Source: Sesamum alatum (Eukaryota; Streptophyta; Magnoliopsida; Lamiales; Pedaliaceae). Taken from it: a stretch of 64,000 nt of DNA. Below, piece after piece: positions 1 through 10,543 of the stretch (position 1 is its first letter; each line of letters begins with the position of its first letter). A model generated the notes under the pieces. The model ran no database searches. It was not told the DNA's origin and worked only from the letters and a program-made list of their open reading frames with translations. The stretch is taken from the NCBI GenBank assembly GCA_034509735.1, contig JACGWO010000006.1, positions 10,369,001-10,433,000 on the forward strand. The letters are read 5' to 3'. The position numbers and the translations under genes were made by a program.

Positions 1-1320
1 TGTGATGACTAAACTACCCCCTATTAAATTTAGTAACGGTTATAAGAGTATACTAAAACAATATTGACAATCATAATAATTTCAAATTCTAACAACTGTG
101 ATAGAAATTATGACATAAGTTTATAACTATAGAAGATATCATTATTGTTATCCACAAATTGTATCTTTTTTTAGTGAACTTCTTGAACTGCTAGAAATTG
201 GAGTGATAGGAATGTTTATATTTTTTTTTACTGTACTTTTATGCTTGTTATTTAAAGGATAGTTTAGTCGATTACAGATGTTAAATAGTATAAAATATTC
301 CTAAAGATGAATGTATATGGGCACTTTCACTGGAATATTATTTTAAATATATAGAGAAATATGATTTATAAATAGGTGAGAATAATAATACTAATAGTCA
401 TAGCAATATATATTTATATATATAGTACAACAATATGCATACATATAAAAATATATATATAGACGTGTGTGCGCGTGTGTGTGCTTCCGTGTGAATTACT
501 TATTAATTTGTAGTAAAAGAAAAAGAGAAATCGATCATGATGCATTTAACCAACACTTAACTAGCTATAAGAATCACACACAAGATAATAAATTAAATAT
601 TATCTCAATTCAATTAATTTGTCAGAATATACTTTAAATATTTTTTAAAAAAATATTTTTTTAGGTTATATATGGTAATATTTGAAGGTAAAACTCTAAA
701 TAAACAGTATATGTAAATATTAAGCTAAAACTTCAATAATTAAATACTATTTTATTATATATATTGTATTATATTATACTATAATTAAAGTGTGAATCCC
801 GATAATTTGTTTCCATTGTGAAAGTATATTTATACTTTTTCATAAGGACTATTTTTAATAATAAATAAAAATTATTTATTAAGGTAACACAATTCATAAC
901 TTATGGGAAAAAAAATCCCATGAAAAAAATTAGCAGAATGCAGAGCAGGAAAACAATATTGAATTAATTAAAAAAAGAGAAAATAATTCACAAAAGTAAA
1001 TATTGTCAAGAACTAAAATAAATATATAAAAGATCTAATAAAAGATAAAGAAGTGAGTCAAATAATCTAAATTAGCATTTTAAGAATTTTCATTCTTTTG
1101 GGCATCTTAATTAATACATATTAGTTTATGTTCTTTTTACTTGAGTTGAACTGATTTTTTTTGTAAATTAAGTTATAACTTTTCTAATTGTAAAGAAAAA
1201 TCTATAAGAAAAATAGAAGATGTAATTAAATATAGAACTATAAAAAAAAACAATAACAAAAAAAAAAATTCACTATCGATAATATTACCGTAAAATCAAA
1301 ACAACATTTAAAAATTTAAG
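1..1320. other. AT-rich intergenic DNA, no gene seen
   Basis: Very AT-rich sequence with short TA and poly-A or poly-T runs and a small GT-rich tract near 465-485. I see no long open frame, conserved domain, element terminus or target duplication here. Confidence 0.6.
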
Positions 1321-2183
1321 TCGAACGGTAATCAAGCTCGAGTGAGCAGCCATGGAAACGCAGTGAACGACTAAACTCAAGAAAGAAAGGAACTGGTCTT
1401 AGCTGTGATGCAAGTAAGAGAAAGAATTTTGTATATCTGATCACGAAGAGTGTGTACAACCCTACGTATAGGGCTTAAGTGCATCTTTACTGCATAAAAG
1501 CGACTTAACTAAACCTAACAGAATGACAACTGCTAATCAGTTGGATTATCAGCCTAAGAAGCGTTTCCTACATGCGCTTTCTGTAAAGGAAAGGAATAAA
1601 AATAAATGCGCCTACTCGACTGCAGGGCACTTACAGAGATAAAACGCTGAACTCAAATAACAACTTCAAGCTTTGTTAACAACTCTAGGCTATTTGCTAT
1701 CAGTCTAATTGGAATAGTAGTAGAAAAGAATGACCTTTTGTTAATTAAGTAAATTATAGCACACTTTTTCAAAGGCTGATGAAATAAAAATAAAAAATAG
1801 TTGAAATTTTCAACAGATACAACACAATATTGCTACTTAAGGTTTTGTTTAAATGCAATTTACACCTTATAAAATTAGAAAAGTTTAAAAAAAAATCAAT
1901 AAAAAAGATATAAAAAAATTCTGGCTTGTGTGTCCTGTTGTGGAAGAAAATCACAAGCTACCTTGAAATATGGTATCAAGCCTTTAATGTCAAGAAAGAC
2001 GTAGAACCTTTCTGACTGCATAGCTTTGGAAGATGTCGAGAATTTTGGACTTGTTAGGACTTGAGTTGTTAGGATTTGGGTTGTGTGTGTGTGTCTTGAG
2101 AGATGTGTGTAGATTCCTTTTTATAGGTATGAGCAAGACTTATGTAGCTTGACCTTGGAAATTATCGGCTCTGATATGGATAA
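1321..2183. other. Unclassified, more GC-balanced segment, possibly an old LTR
   Basis: The base composition changes sharply from the AT-rich flank. The segment holds a short GT repeat near 2,084-2,095 and a TATA-like string near 2,120-2,127. Such a patch, with no open frame, resembles a decayed retrotransposon LTR or leader. I could not find matching termini or a second copy in the window, so the class is not assigned. Confidence 0.3.
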
Positions 2184-2250
2184 GTCACGTAGCAGTTGTA
2201 CTTTAACATCTTTGACCCATTTAACCAATCCAAAAATAAAAGATCAATTC

Positions 2251-2286
<36 letters not shown>

Positions 2287-2475
2287 CTTGAATCGATATG
2301 TTAAGACGCTTAACACCCAAGTGTAGTATAAATTTATTGATATGTCACGTAGCAGTTGTACTTTAACATCTTTGACCCATTTAACCAATCCAAAAATAAA
2401 AGATCAATTTTGTTTTTTTATCTTGAATCGATATGTCAAGACACTTAACACCCAAGTGTAGTATAAATTTATTGT
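2184..2475. repeat. Imperfect tandem duplication (two units) with a long poly-T tract
   Basis: The stretch from GTCACGTAGCAG to a CAAGTGTAGTATAAATTTATT string occurs twice head to tail, at about 2,184-2,340 and 2,344-2,475. The copies differ by a few substitutions and by the central T tract, which is about 31 T in the first unit and 7 in the second. This looks like a local duplication followed by slippage at the homopolymer. Confidence 0.8.
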
Positions 2476-2606
2476 GAATTTATTATCTAAAAAATATGTA
2501 AAAAGGCAAAATTTGGTATGGATTTTAATTTGAAACCTAATTATTAGTGAATTTATTTGGATTTTAATTGGTAATTTATTCCAAAATTTTGATGTCAACA
2601 CTACGA

Positions 2607-2608
2607 TG

Positions 2609-2650
<42 letters not shown>

Positions 2651-2651
2651 T
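2607..2651. repeat. (TTA)n microsatellite
   Basis: About fourteen consecutive ATT/TTA triplets, interrupted once near the right end. Confidence 0.95.
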
Positions 2652-3886
2652 ATTATCTTTTCTTAACAAGATAATATATTAGGTACTTTTCGAGAAGAAA
2701 AGAGCACTATAAAAAAATTTTATTTTGAACCTTGGGGTCTTTTTGAAATTTAGGACTCAAATAATAAGAGCAATGGTAGAAAATTATAAATTCATTATTT
2801 AACATCAACCAATATTATGATTTAATTGTTAAACAACTTATATGAGAGTCAAACTTGAAGTAAGCTCTAAGAAAAATATTTCATACAAAAGTATTATTAT
2901 TTTATCTTCATAACGAGTTATTCAATAATCATAAAACCAAGCAAAAAAGAAGATATTACCATCAATCAAGATGACAAAAAAAAAAAAAAGGTCTAATAGA
3001 AACATCGATTTAGATAACAATTAAATTATAATATAGTTACTTACATTTAGTATTTTTAATTTTTTTTAATATTTTTATATATTAAAAGAAAATTTCAAGT
3101 TGATCATTATTTGGAAAATTACATTTCCTTATATCGTGAATTAGTTAATATATTTCACATCTAATCATTAAATTTTAAAATTATACTATTATTTTAATTA
3201 AATTATATGACTCACGTGCAACACACGTATTCATTACTAGTAAGAAAATAAAAAGTGCAAAATACCTCTTAACATGAATTAACTGTCCAATGTTTAATTG
3301 GACAAAATAAAATATTTCATGGCAATCAATGGTCAGGAACTACTTCTTCTTTTTAATCTATGATCCATATTCATTTTCGTATATCAATAATAAAATAATG
3401 TTTTTAAAAGTTTTAAAAAATTATTATACTTGTAATTTTTTTTTTTTAATTTTTTGTATTATCTGGTTTCCTATTTGTTCGACTATTCATCTTTTCCAAC
3501 AACCCTCATCCTGACCTACCTCTGCCACTCGCACGCCACCCAAATCCACCCCCTCCCCAACTTAGTGCATAAATAGACACTTACCATATAAAGAAATAAT
3601 ATTATAATAACATCACACATAAACTAATAAAATTAATAGTATAATAAATGTATACTTAGTACATATACTTTATTATATTTGCAATCTTATTCATCATATC
3701 TTTAATGTATTAAATTTGAACCATTAATTTATATATCAAATATTTTAATTATGACCCTCCCTCGGCCCAGTCCAAGTCCCTTGGTCCCATACCTTGAAGG
3801 CTTAGCCCCTCTTGTCCCTTTGGCCCAATCTGGTCCAGCCTCTCTTATACTTATAAGGTTATGTCTCTTATGTTCTTGGCATTTTT
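2652..3886. other. AT-rich DNA with a probable Helitron 3' end
   Basis: No gene is visible. The only structured element is the hairpin-CTAG motif listed at 3,212-3,240. A CT/C-rich stretch at about 3,490-3,560 and mostly AT-rich DNA fill the remainder. Confidence 0.5.
3212..3240 (+). mobile_element. Probable Helitron 3' terminus (hairpin plus CTAG)
   Basis: The string contains ACGTG and CACGT arms separated by a short loop, then about ten bases, then CTAG followed by T. A terminal hairpin just upstream of CTRR with insertion next to T is the known signature of plant Helitrons. The same layout with a nearly identical hairpin recurs at 29,789-29,815, which supports a real family. The 5' TC end of this copy was not located. 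Confidence 0.5.
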
Positions 3887-4330
3887 CACTACAGGAAAAT
3901 CTACTTTTAGCTACAATGCTGAAATCGTAGTAAATGGACAAAATTCGTAATGAAAAGACTTTTGCTATGATTTTGCTACGAATTTTGGGCATAGGGACGA
4001 ATGACGTAGCAAATGCTTCGCTACGCATAAAATTCGTAGCGAAAAGTTATTTGCTACGACAAATTGGCTTTTGTTACAACATCATATTCGTAGCGTTTTA
4101 GAGAGAAAAATCGCCATCTTTGCCTACGACTATCAAGTCGTAGCCATTATATGAGTATTTGCTATGTGAAAATAGCTTTTGTTACATTGAATTTGTTGCA
4201 AAAATAACAAGAAAAAAAATCATAACCTTTTGTTACGGAGCTCTATTTGTAGCAATAACATCTAACATTAATTTTTACTACGACCATTTTGCTGTAATAA
4301 TAAAACAAAAATTTGATTTTTCATTTTTTA
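3887..4330. mobile_element. CACTA (En/Spm-like) transposon terminus with subterminal repeats
   Basis: The segment opens with CACTACAGGAAAAT, a typical CACTA terminal inverted repeat. It is followed by about a dozen copies, in both orientations, of a short GCTACGAATTTT / TAGCAAA-like motif. Such subterminal repeats bind the transposase in this superfamily. No matching right terminus (TAGTG preceded by a reverse copy) was found downstream, so the element is truncated or its other end is unrecognisable. Confidence 0.65.
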
Positions 4331-4631
4331 CAATTATCCTGATATTTTTTTTATATTTATTATTTTTATTTTTATAATTTTCATATTAATAGTTGAAAGC
4401 ATTATAAAAATATCATAAGATAACTTGCACATTATATACAATAATATATTTGTACCAAATAAAATAATACAATTAGTCAACGTGCATATCACTAGCATAT
4501 ATCGCAAATATTTATGTTAACTTGACAAAAAGTACAACCTTCCAACTCCATCATGTAGAAATAATTACCACTAACTACATAATTGTGCAAATATCAATCG
4601 ATGCTCTAGACATTAGACAATTCCTTACCAT

Positions 4632-5290
4632 AGGCATTAGCTAATAAAAAAACTCAAAGTTGCATATATACCAAAACCTAACATACATAAAATAAACGAA
4701 AAGTAGCTTCTTGTTTCGAATCTCCATAACCTGAAATATTGTAACCATAAAATTTGAAATAAATAAACAATAAAAGTATACAAAGTTGAAAGGAAAGAGA
4801 CATTTTCTTACTTCAAAAACTCCCAAGATACATTTGTTAATATTAAAATAACCCCAAAAAGAATACCATAGAGCACTCTAGTAAGATATCAACTCTAACA
4901 TTTGCGACCCCAAAAGCACAAAAAAGTTGTGAATTATCCCAATGGTGTAGTAAAGAAAAATACTAACACCACCACATGACATAAATAATGGTATGGGATG
5001 TCCACACAATGAAAAGGAGGGATTATAGAAACATAATTTAAATTACACGGTCATTAGCTAGTCAAAAAAGTTAAAATTGCATATATACTAGAACTCATTG
5101 CCCAACATACATGCATTTGACAAAAAAGTAGCTTCTTAGCTTGTTCAAATTTCTATGACCTGAAACATTGTAATCATAAAATCGAATAAATAAAAGTAAA
5201 AAGAAAAGTATACAAAGTTGCAGGGTGAAAGGAAAGAGACACATAAGGAATTTCTTACGTTCACAAACTTCCAAAAGACACATTGCTTAA
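4632..5290 (-). repeat. Two diverged copies of a ~210-bp segment, possibly exon-intron pieces of a transposase gene
   Basis: The segments at about 4,632-4,840 and 5,049-5,290 align over most of their length. Both contain AAAGTAGCTTCTT, a CATAACCTGAAA-like string and TATACAAAGTTG followed by GGAAAGAGACA. On the minus strand both pass from an open stretch into a GTAAGAAA-like splice-donor context. The open stretch beside the second copy runs to 5,396. They lie next to the CACTA terminus, so they may be remnants of its coding region. No transposase domain is recognisable. Confidence 0.4.
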
Positions 5291-5559
5291 CAAATTCTCC
5301 AATAGTAGTAACATCTTTACGAGATCGTTGTAACTTCTCATCAGAAATGTGGGCTTTCCCAAAGATAAGGCAAATCCTGTTATTAGGTAGTAACATCTTT
5401 ACTAGGTAGTACTCTCTTTATGCGAAGAAGAAAATTCATGTTTCCTTCAAGTAAAGTCCAACATGATTTAATTTCCTATGAACTTTATGTCAAAAATCCA
5501 TAGATTTCAAATGCACGTCAAGAAAAAAATTCGTGTTTCCTTTAAGTAAATACATGTCT
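5291..5559. other. Short spacer, possible coding remnant on the minus strand
   Basis: A minus-strand open stretch of about 83 codons ends near 5,396 and overlaps the duplicated segment described at 4,632-5,290. It shows no domain that I recognise. Confidence 0.3.
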
Positions 5560-6120
5560 AATGCTGGTGGCCTTAGTGGGAAGCTCTTAAATGTTTACTG
5601 AGATACCTGAATGGTTCCATAGATAAAGGAATTAGATTTTCAAAAATTTTTAAAGGAATAGTTTGGTCGGATATGTAGACTCCAATTATACCAATGATAG
5701 AGACAATAGGAAATCAACTACATCCTATGTCTTTACCTTGTGTGGTGCTTGTATAAGCTGAAAATCTCAATTACAACACATTGTTGTACTCTCCACTACT
5801 GAAGCCAAATATACTGCCACCACTGAAGTTTTCAAAGAAGCTATATGGTAAGAAGGAAAATTAAAGGAAATCGATTTTCTAAAAGAAAAAGTCACTATTT
5901 ATTCGGATAGTAAATCAGGAATACAACTTTGTAAAAATCCTGTCTTTCATGATATGACTAAACCACATAGATGCAAGATATCATTTTATCAAGGACATAA
6001 TTGGGAAAGAAATGATCAACTTAGAAAAGATTAGTTCTGATTCCAACCCAGCTGATATGGGGACTAAGTGTCTACCAATAGAGAAGTTTAAAACATGTCT
6101 GAAGATTTTAAACTTACAAT
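5560..6120 (+). pseudogene. Ty1/copia polyprotein remnant: RNase H region
   Basis: Reading the plus strand across several frames recovers the C-terminal copia polyprotein. It starts with an ALKxxLRYLNGSI string. A TTSYVFTLCG-like string and a WKSQLQ string follow, then LSTTEAKYTATTE with KEAIW. Next come YSDSKSGIQLCKNPVFH and finally NPADMGTKCLP. These are the conserved RNase H blocks that end copia pol. Stop codons and at least two frame changes interrupt it, so it cannot encode a working enzyme. Nothing upstream of the RNase H region is preserved, so this is a 5'-truncated relic, unrelated in sequence to the two copia elements further right. Confidence 0.8.
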
Positions 6121-6815
6121 AATTTTAGCTCATTCTGTAGTTTCTACATTATTCTAACCGTTTTTGCAGGAACTATCTTTGGGCCCCGACGAGTGGCAAT
6201 GATGAAATCTGATCCGAAAAGGACAAGATCGTCTTTTGAGGGTCTATGGTCTCTCTCTCTCTCTCTCATCTTGTTCCTCTGATTCTCCATCCGACGCCTC
6301 GTATCTCCATCTCCTATGGTTTTCTCCACCACCGTCGTTCCCTACCTCTCTCTAATTACCATGACTCTCTCCTCCTATCACTATATATTGCGCCGATGGT
6401 TTCTATCGAAGAATAACAAACATTCTAGATCTTCTCCTCCTTCTTCTCTCAGTTCTCTGTGAACAGTTTTCTAGTGGTTCTTTGTGGTGGCTGTGTGCGA
6501 AGTCCTTAGTGGACATTTGCCCGAGTGGCTTGGGGCCAAGCAACCGTTGGGGTTGTCGGCGTTTGGGACTGTGGGCTCCCTCCCTTCGAATCGGCGAAAT
6601 GAGTTGTTTCTCTCTTTTCTTGTATATATATATATATATTTATCTATGTTACTAACGATTTTCTCTTCTTTGTGTTAATAGTTTAAACCCCCAATTTTGT
6701 GGATATGTAATGTAAGGGTTTCTGAACCCACTCCCCCTCGGTAATAGTTTTCAAATTTGGTCTCATTTGTACAACTTTGAAGCTCTCTACTGGGGGAATT
6801 GCTTCCAACATCAAA
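6121..6815 (+). other. Sequence downstream of the copia relic, with a PPT-like string
   Basis: This segment contains a CT microsatellite near 6,249-6,268 and TA repeats near 6,625. Near 6,790 it has a purine-rich CTGGGGGAATTG string like the polypurine tract that precedes a copia 3' LTR. No LTR can be paired with it, so the retrotransposon end is uncertain. Confidence 0.3.
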
Positions 6816-7568
6816 TATGAAAGTGGATATAAATTAAGGAAGATATAGACCAGTGATTTTTTAACTTAATAAAAAACATCAATAACTAAAACAAAATCGA
6901 AGTACTTGATTATTGCAATTTTAAGTGTTGACCATTGATGTATATAAAACAAAATCCAACGGTTTATAATTACAACATAAATGACATTTCACAGTTAAAA
7001 TGTAAGCAAAATCTTGTTGTGTCAAACACCGCTCGCTTTACGGAGCATTTGGCACCTTTTATAAAAAGAGAGGAAAGTAAGTTGGAGTGAAACATAATCA
7101 ATACAAAAATATATATTTTTTAATACACTTAATTAATATTTGGCATGATTTTCAGTTACGATCAAAATAGTTCTCATTCTTTTAGCTATGATTTTTAATG
7201 TTTGGCCCCACTTGCAGAACAACAATTAGTGGTAGTTGCACAATCGTATTTAATTTATATTTGCACAATTTTTTATCTTTTGACCATAGTAAGTAACTAT
7301 AACAAAAAATTATATATACTTTTTCTCATAAAAATAAAAAGGAAAACTTTGACTGATATTTAAAATAAAACCCGAACTGAAATAAAATATCTAAATTGAT
7401 AAATGTCATATTTGACTTGTTGCATTAATTAAACTCTAATCAGCACAATGAATATCTTGCCGCGTTGGGCAGGATATCAATGCAATTATGATTTTGCAGT
7501 TGTTTTATTTGTTGAAATGGCAATTTGTTCACGTAATGAACACGGTTTCAACAAGTCTATTATATATC
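6816..7568. other. AT-rich DNA, weak similarity to a later CACTA end
   Basis: No gene is seen. The stretch at about 7,143-7,320 shares words such as ATTTGCACA and GACCATAGTAAGT-like strings with the region before the CACTA right end at 33,204. This suggests a related, decayed copy. Confidence 0.35.
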
Positions 7569-9115
7569 ACTACAAAAAATATAGGAATCGGTGCGGATAG
7601 TGTGAGCGTTCCAAATTTCTGTTCGATTTGGATTGTGTTGGGTTTTTACACCCTCCAGTGACACACACCGGAACAGAAATTAATATAACGATTACAGGCG
7701 AAATTTGGGTTTTCACTACAACCCTACTAATTACAAACTTGGGGATATGGGGTTTAGAGAACAGATATATATATATGTAAACAGGGAAATATAAACCAAC
7801 ATCAAAGGCTCAGGAGCCAAGATCCGGTAGCGAGCCAACACAGCCACCAAGGCCGGCACCAAACCGCCGGTTGCACCAAGACCTAGAACTAGGACCCAAA
7901 GCCACAGGGCTTGATCCCTAAGTCTGATCACGAAGATCACAACCGCACACAGCCACACTCTTGATCACAAAGATCAAAGGGACACACCCTCAGCCACACA
8001 GGAAAACTTGGCACAAAGCTATATGTTGTTCACTAAGAACAGAGAAGGAAGGAAGGTGGGAGAGAAAGCTGTTCAGATTACCTCCTTTGGAAGGGTGAGG
8101 GGAGGGCCATATATAGAGGTGACGTTGGGCGGTGAGAGGTGCAAACAACATGGTCAGCCAAGTCCCAACACCATGGGAGATGGAGGATTTCAGAGCACGA
8201 AGAGTCAGAAGTGAAGGAGAAGACAATCTGCTTTAACTAGGGTTAGGGCAAGGCTTATAAGTAGTGGGTCAGCCGGGTCGGGTAGTTCAGTGGGCCGGGT
8301 CACAAGTTTTGGGTCTTGGGCCATCCAGGCAGTTATGGCGAAGTGGCATCGGGCTTGGGCCTCCCTTGAGGGTCATGGGCCACACTCAACAGATTGATTA
8401 CAGGAATACTTGTGGAATGAAAATCCATTGCTGACATCACATTCGTGTTGTGATAAATCTGCACGTATTGGAACGGTACGACCGTTATGAACACCATGCC
8501 AAAAGTTGTGTTCGAACTAGTAGTTCACCAGTCTTCCAGATTGCGAACTGAAACAATTTGTATTACAATTTAGAACACTTATGTGTTTGTTGGAACGGCC
8601 TGGTAGATGTAAAACGACAACAGTTCCAAATCGCGGCCCAACAACCGGTACAAAAAAGAAACATGGAAAAAGACCGTCCCAAAAAGAAGTACAAAATGAG
8701 ACGGTTTGTATCCTAATGAAACATTGTAATACAATTACCCTTTCTAATAATATGGTACTTGTTGAATTTATTTTGTATTGCAAGAACCGTTCCTAAGTGA
8801 GTAACAATTTGCCACGGCCATCATAGATAGAAAATTTTGTGTTGCAATAACCGTTCCAATAGCAACATAACGAGTAGATTACAACGGTTATTTTTGTATT
8901 CCAGTGGCCGTTCCAATTGATGTTACAATTTGGAACGAAGTGTGTAGGTAAGAGAATTCTGTATTACAATACTTGTTCCAAATACAATACAACAGCTGAA
9001 TTTCAACGGCTATAGCCGCGTTCATGTTGCCGCTCCTGGAGCCATTCCTAATGCTGGTGCAACGGCTAGTTTTGGAGTTCCAACTACCATTAAAATGCCC
9101 GTTCCAAAATTTCTT
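7569..9115. mobile_element. CACTA-type transposon left end, GGAACGGTT subterminal repeat family
   Basis: The left boundary is CACTACAAAAAATATAGG, a CACTA terminal repeat. From about 8,480 to 9,115 the DNA is packed with GTTCCAA, CCGTTCC and GGAACGG words in both orientations, the subterminal repeat array expected of this superfamily. A solo LTR has inserted at 7,636-8,391. No right terminus is visible near 9,115. The same repeat words precede a right terminus at 49,821-49,825, which belongs to a different copy because the flanking triplets differ (TAT here, TGT there). Confidence 0.7.
7636..8391. mobile_element. Solo LTR (756 bp) inserted in the CACTA element
   Basis: The segment starts TGTTGGGTTTTTAC and ends CACTCAACA, with TG...CA termini and short inverted ends. 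It is flanked on both sides by GATTG (7,631-7,635 and 8,392-8,396), a perfect 5-bp target duplication. It has no internal domain, so it is the product of LTR-LTR recombination. A TATATAGA string near 8,109 could be its promoter. Removing it and one GATTG restores a continuous CACTA subterminal region. Confidence 0.9.
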
Positions 9116-9149
9116 ATATATATGTTCCCTTCATTTTATTTCTTCTCAC

Positions 9150-9240
9150 TATCTCTCGTGCATTTTTATTTATATCTATATCTATATCTATATATATCTA
9201 TATCTATCTATTCTATATCTATATCTATATCTATATAAAA
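9150..9240. repeat. (TATATC)n-like minisatellite
   Basis: Imperfect repeats of TATATC and TATC precede AAAAGTATGAA. The same run-in and following sequence occur at 33,251 and 33,661, so this is a dispersed repeat rather than a simple local expansion. Confidence 0.8.
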
Positions 9241-10421
9241 GTATGAATCCAAGTAAAAGTTTCTTTTTTTTTTTTTTGACTTGAATAAATTATCCCCATG
9301 ATATTATTATTAGTAAGGATAAAAATATAAGTTGATAGACTTATTAACTCCTACTATAATTAACTCTTAAATTTCTATCCTCATACATTTATACTTCATT
9401 TTCATCAAATACTTCAGTACTACCAAATAAATATGAATTACCATGATACAAAATAAACCATAAGATACAAGTTATAAAATCTTTAAATAGAAGTAATCGA
9501 AAAGGATGCCAATGATAATTTTGAAAAGAAAACTATTGGTTCATTTCAAAAATCGGCATGTTGTATTCTATGAAAAATTAGATGTACTAAAATTGGTTTT
9601 ACAACTAGATAGTAATGAAATGGAAGTGCTTGACAACTTTGGAAACAAAATTAGTCCATGAAAAACTTTCAACAATAACTTTTTTGTTATAGTTCAGAAT
9701 ATGAGTTTATTTTTGAACTTTTTTTTTATTCTGACTATAAAAATAATATTTATTAATTTTGTAATTTTCTTAAATTTCAATTTTATTCATATTAAGTTAA
9801 TAAGTGCATTACACTAAGATATTAGTCTTAGATATGATTATAGACTTAGATATGATTATATAATAGTTAAGATATGTAAGTAAATCGTACTACATTATAT
9901 TTTTTTTTTTTATAACAAATCGAACTACATTTATAAGACTTAATAACTCCTACCTGATTTTTTTAAGTACACTGTTTTATGCATATTCATACAATTTTGT
10001 TTTTAGTGAAGGTATATACATTAGTTTATATATATGTATATAAATATTTATTATATATGTTATAGAACACATATATTCTATGTATAGTAGTAGTACATTA
10101 AGTCATCCCAAGGTTTCTTTCTTTTTTTTTTTTTATTTGCCTAAATTAACATCGTCTTATTATTTTTATAGGGGTGATTATGTAAAACTATATATATGCT
10201 TTTTAATTCATATTGATTACTTTTTACATTACAGGATTTGCTCTCATTAATTATTGTTTACATAGTTATGTCTATATTTAATTCATTTAATAGAGAGCAA
10301 AAGTACCTCATAATAATAGAATGGGAAAAGACTACAAAAAAATAAAATTGAAAGAATTTGTGTAATTTAAAACGATTTTTGCAAACTCATTGCCCATAAT
10401 TAGCAATTTATCTGTTGATAA
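9241..10421. other. AT-rich DNA, no gene seen
   Basis: Poly-T tracts occur near 9,264, 9,901 and 10,125. There is a short direct repeat of ATATGATTATA near 9,834-9,860. No coding sequence or element terminus is supported. Confidence 0.6.
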
Positions 10422-10543
10422 ATGGAACTGGAGAAAGGCGTACAAAGATGGGTTGTTGACATAGTTGAGTGGGAAAATTCGTCGGATGATTTCTCTCGGA
10501 CCATGTCTTTTCTTCCCCATCACGAGCATGTCTCCATCACCAG
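10422..10543 (+). pseudogene. Orphan first exon resembling plant 4'-phosphopantetheinyl transferase
   Basis: An ATG at 10,422 opens a 40-codon frame that begins MELEKGVQRWVVDIVEW and ends near HEHVSITR, directly followed by a CAG/GTAATT splice donor at 10,543/10,544. The pattern VQRW-VDI-W, an LLP-like block and a final S-V-R just before a phase-2 donor is what I recall for exon 1 of plant holo-ACP synthase / AASDHPPT-type phosphopantetheinyl transferases, which load carrier proteins. This rests on memory of the family, not on a search. No exon carrying the catalytic part is visible in the next 2 kb on either strand. The piece is therefore most likely a captured or left-behind fragment rather than a working gene. 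Confidence 0.5.

Noticed and set aside
9150..9240. Satellite or centromeric repeat
   Set aside because: The TATATC run is short and recurs only with its specific downstream sequence, so it is part of a dispersed element.
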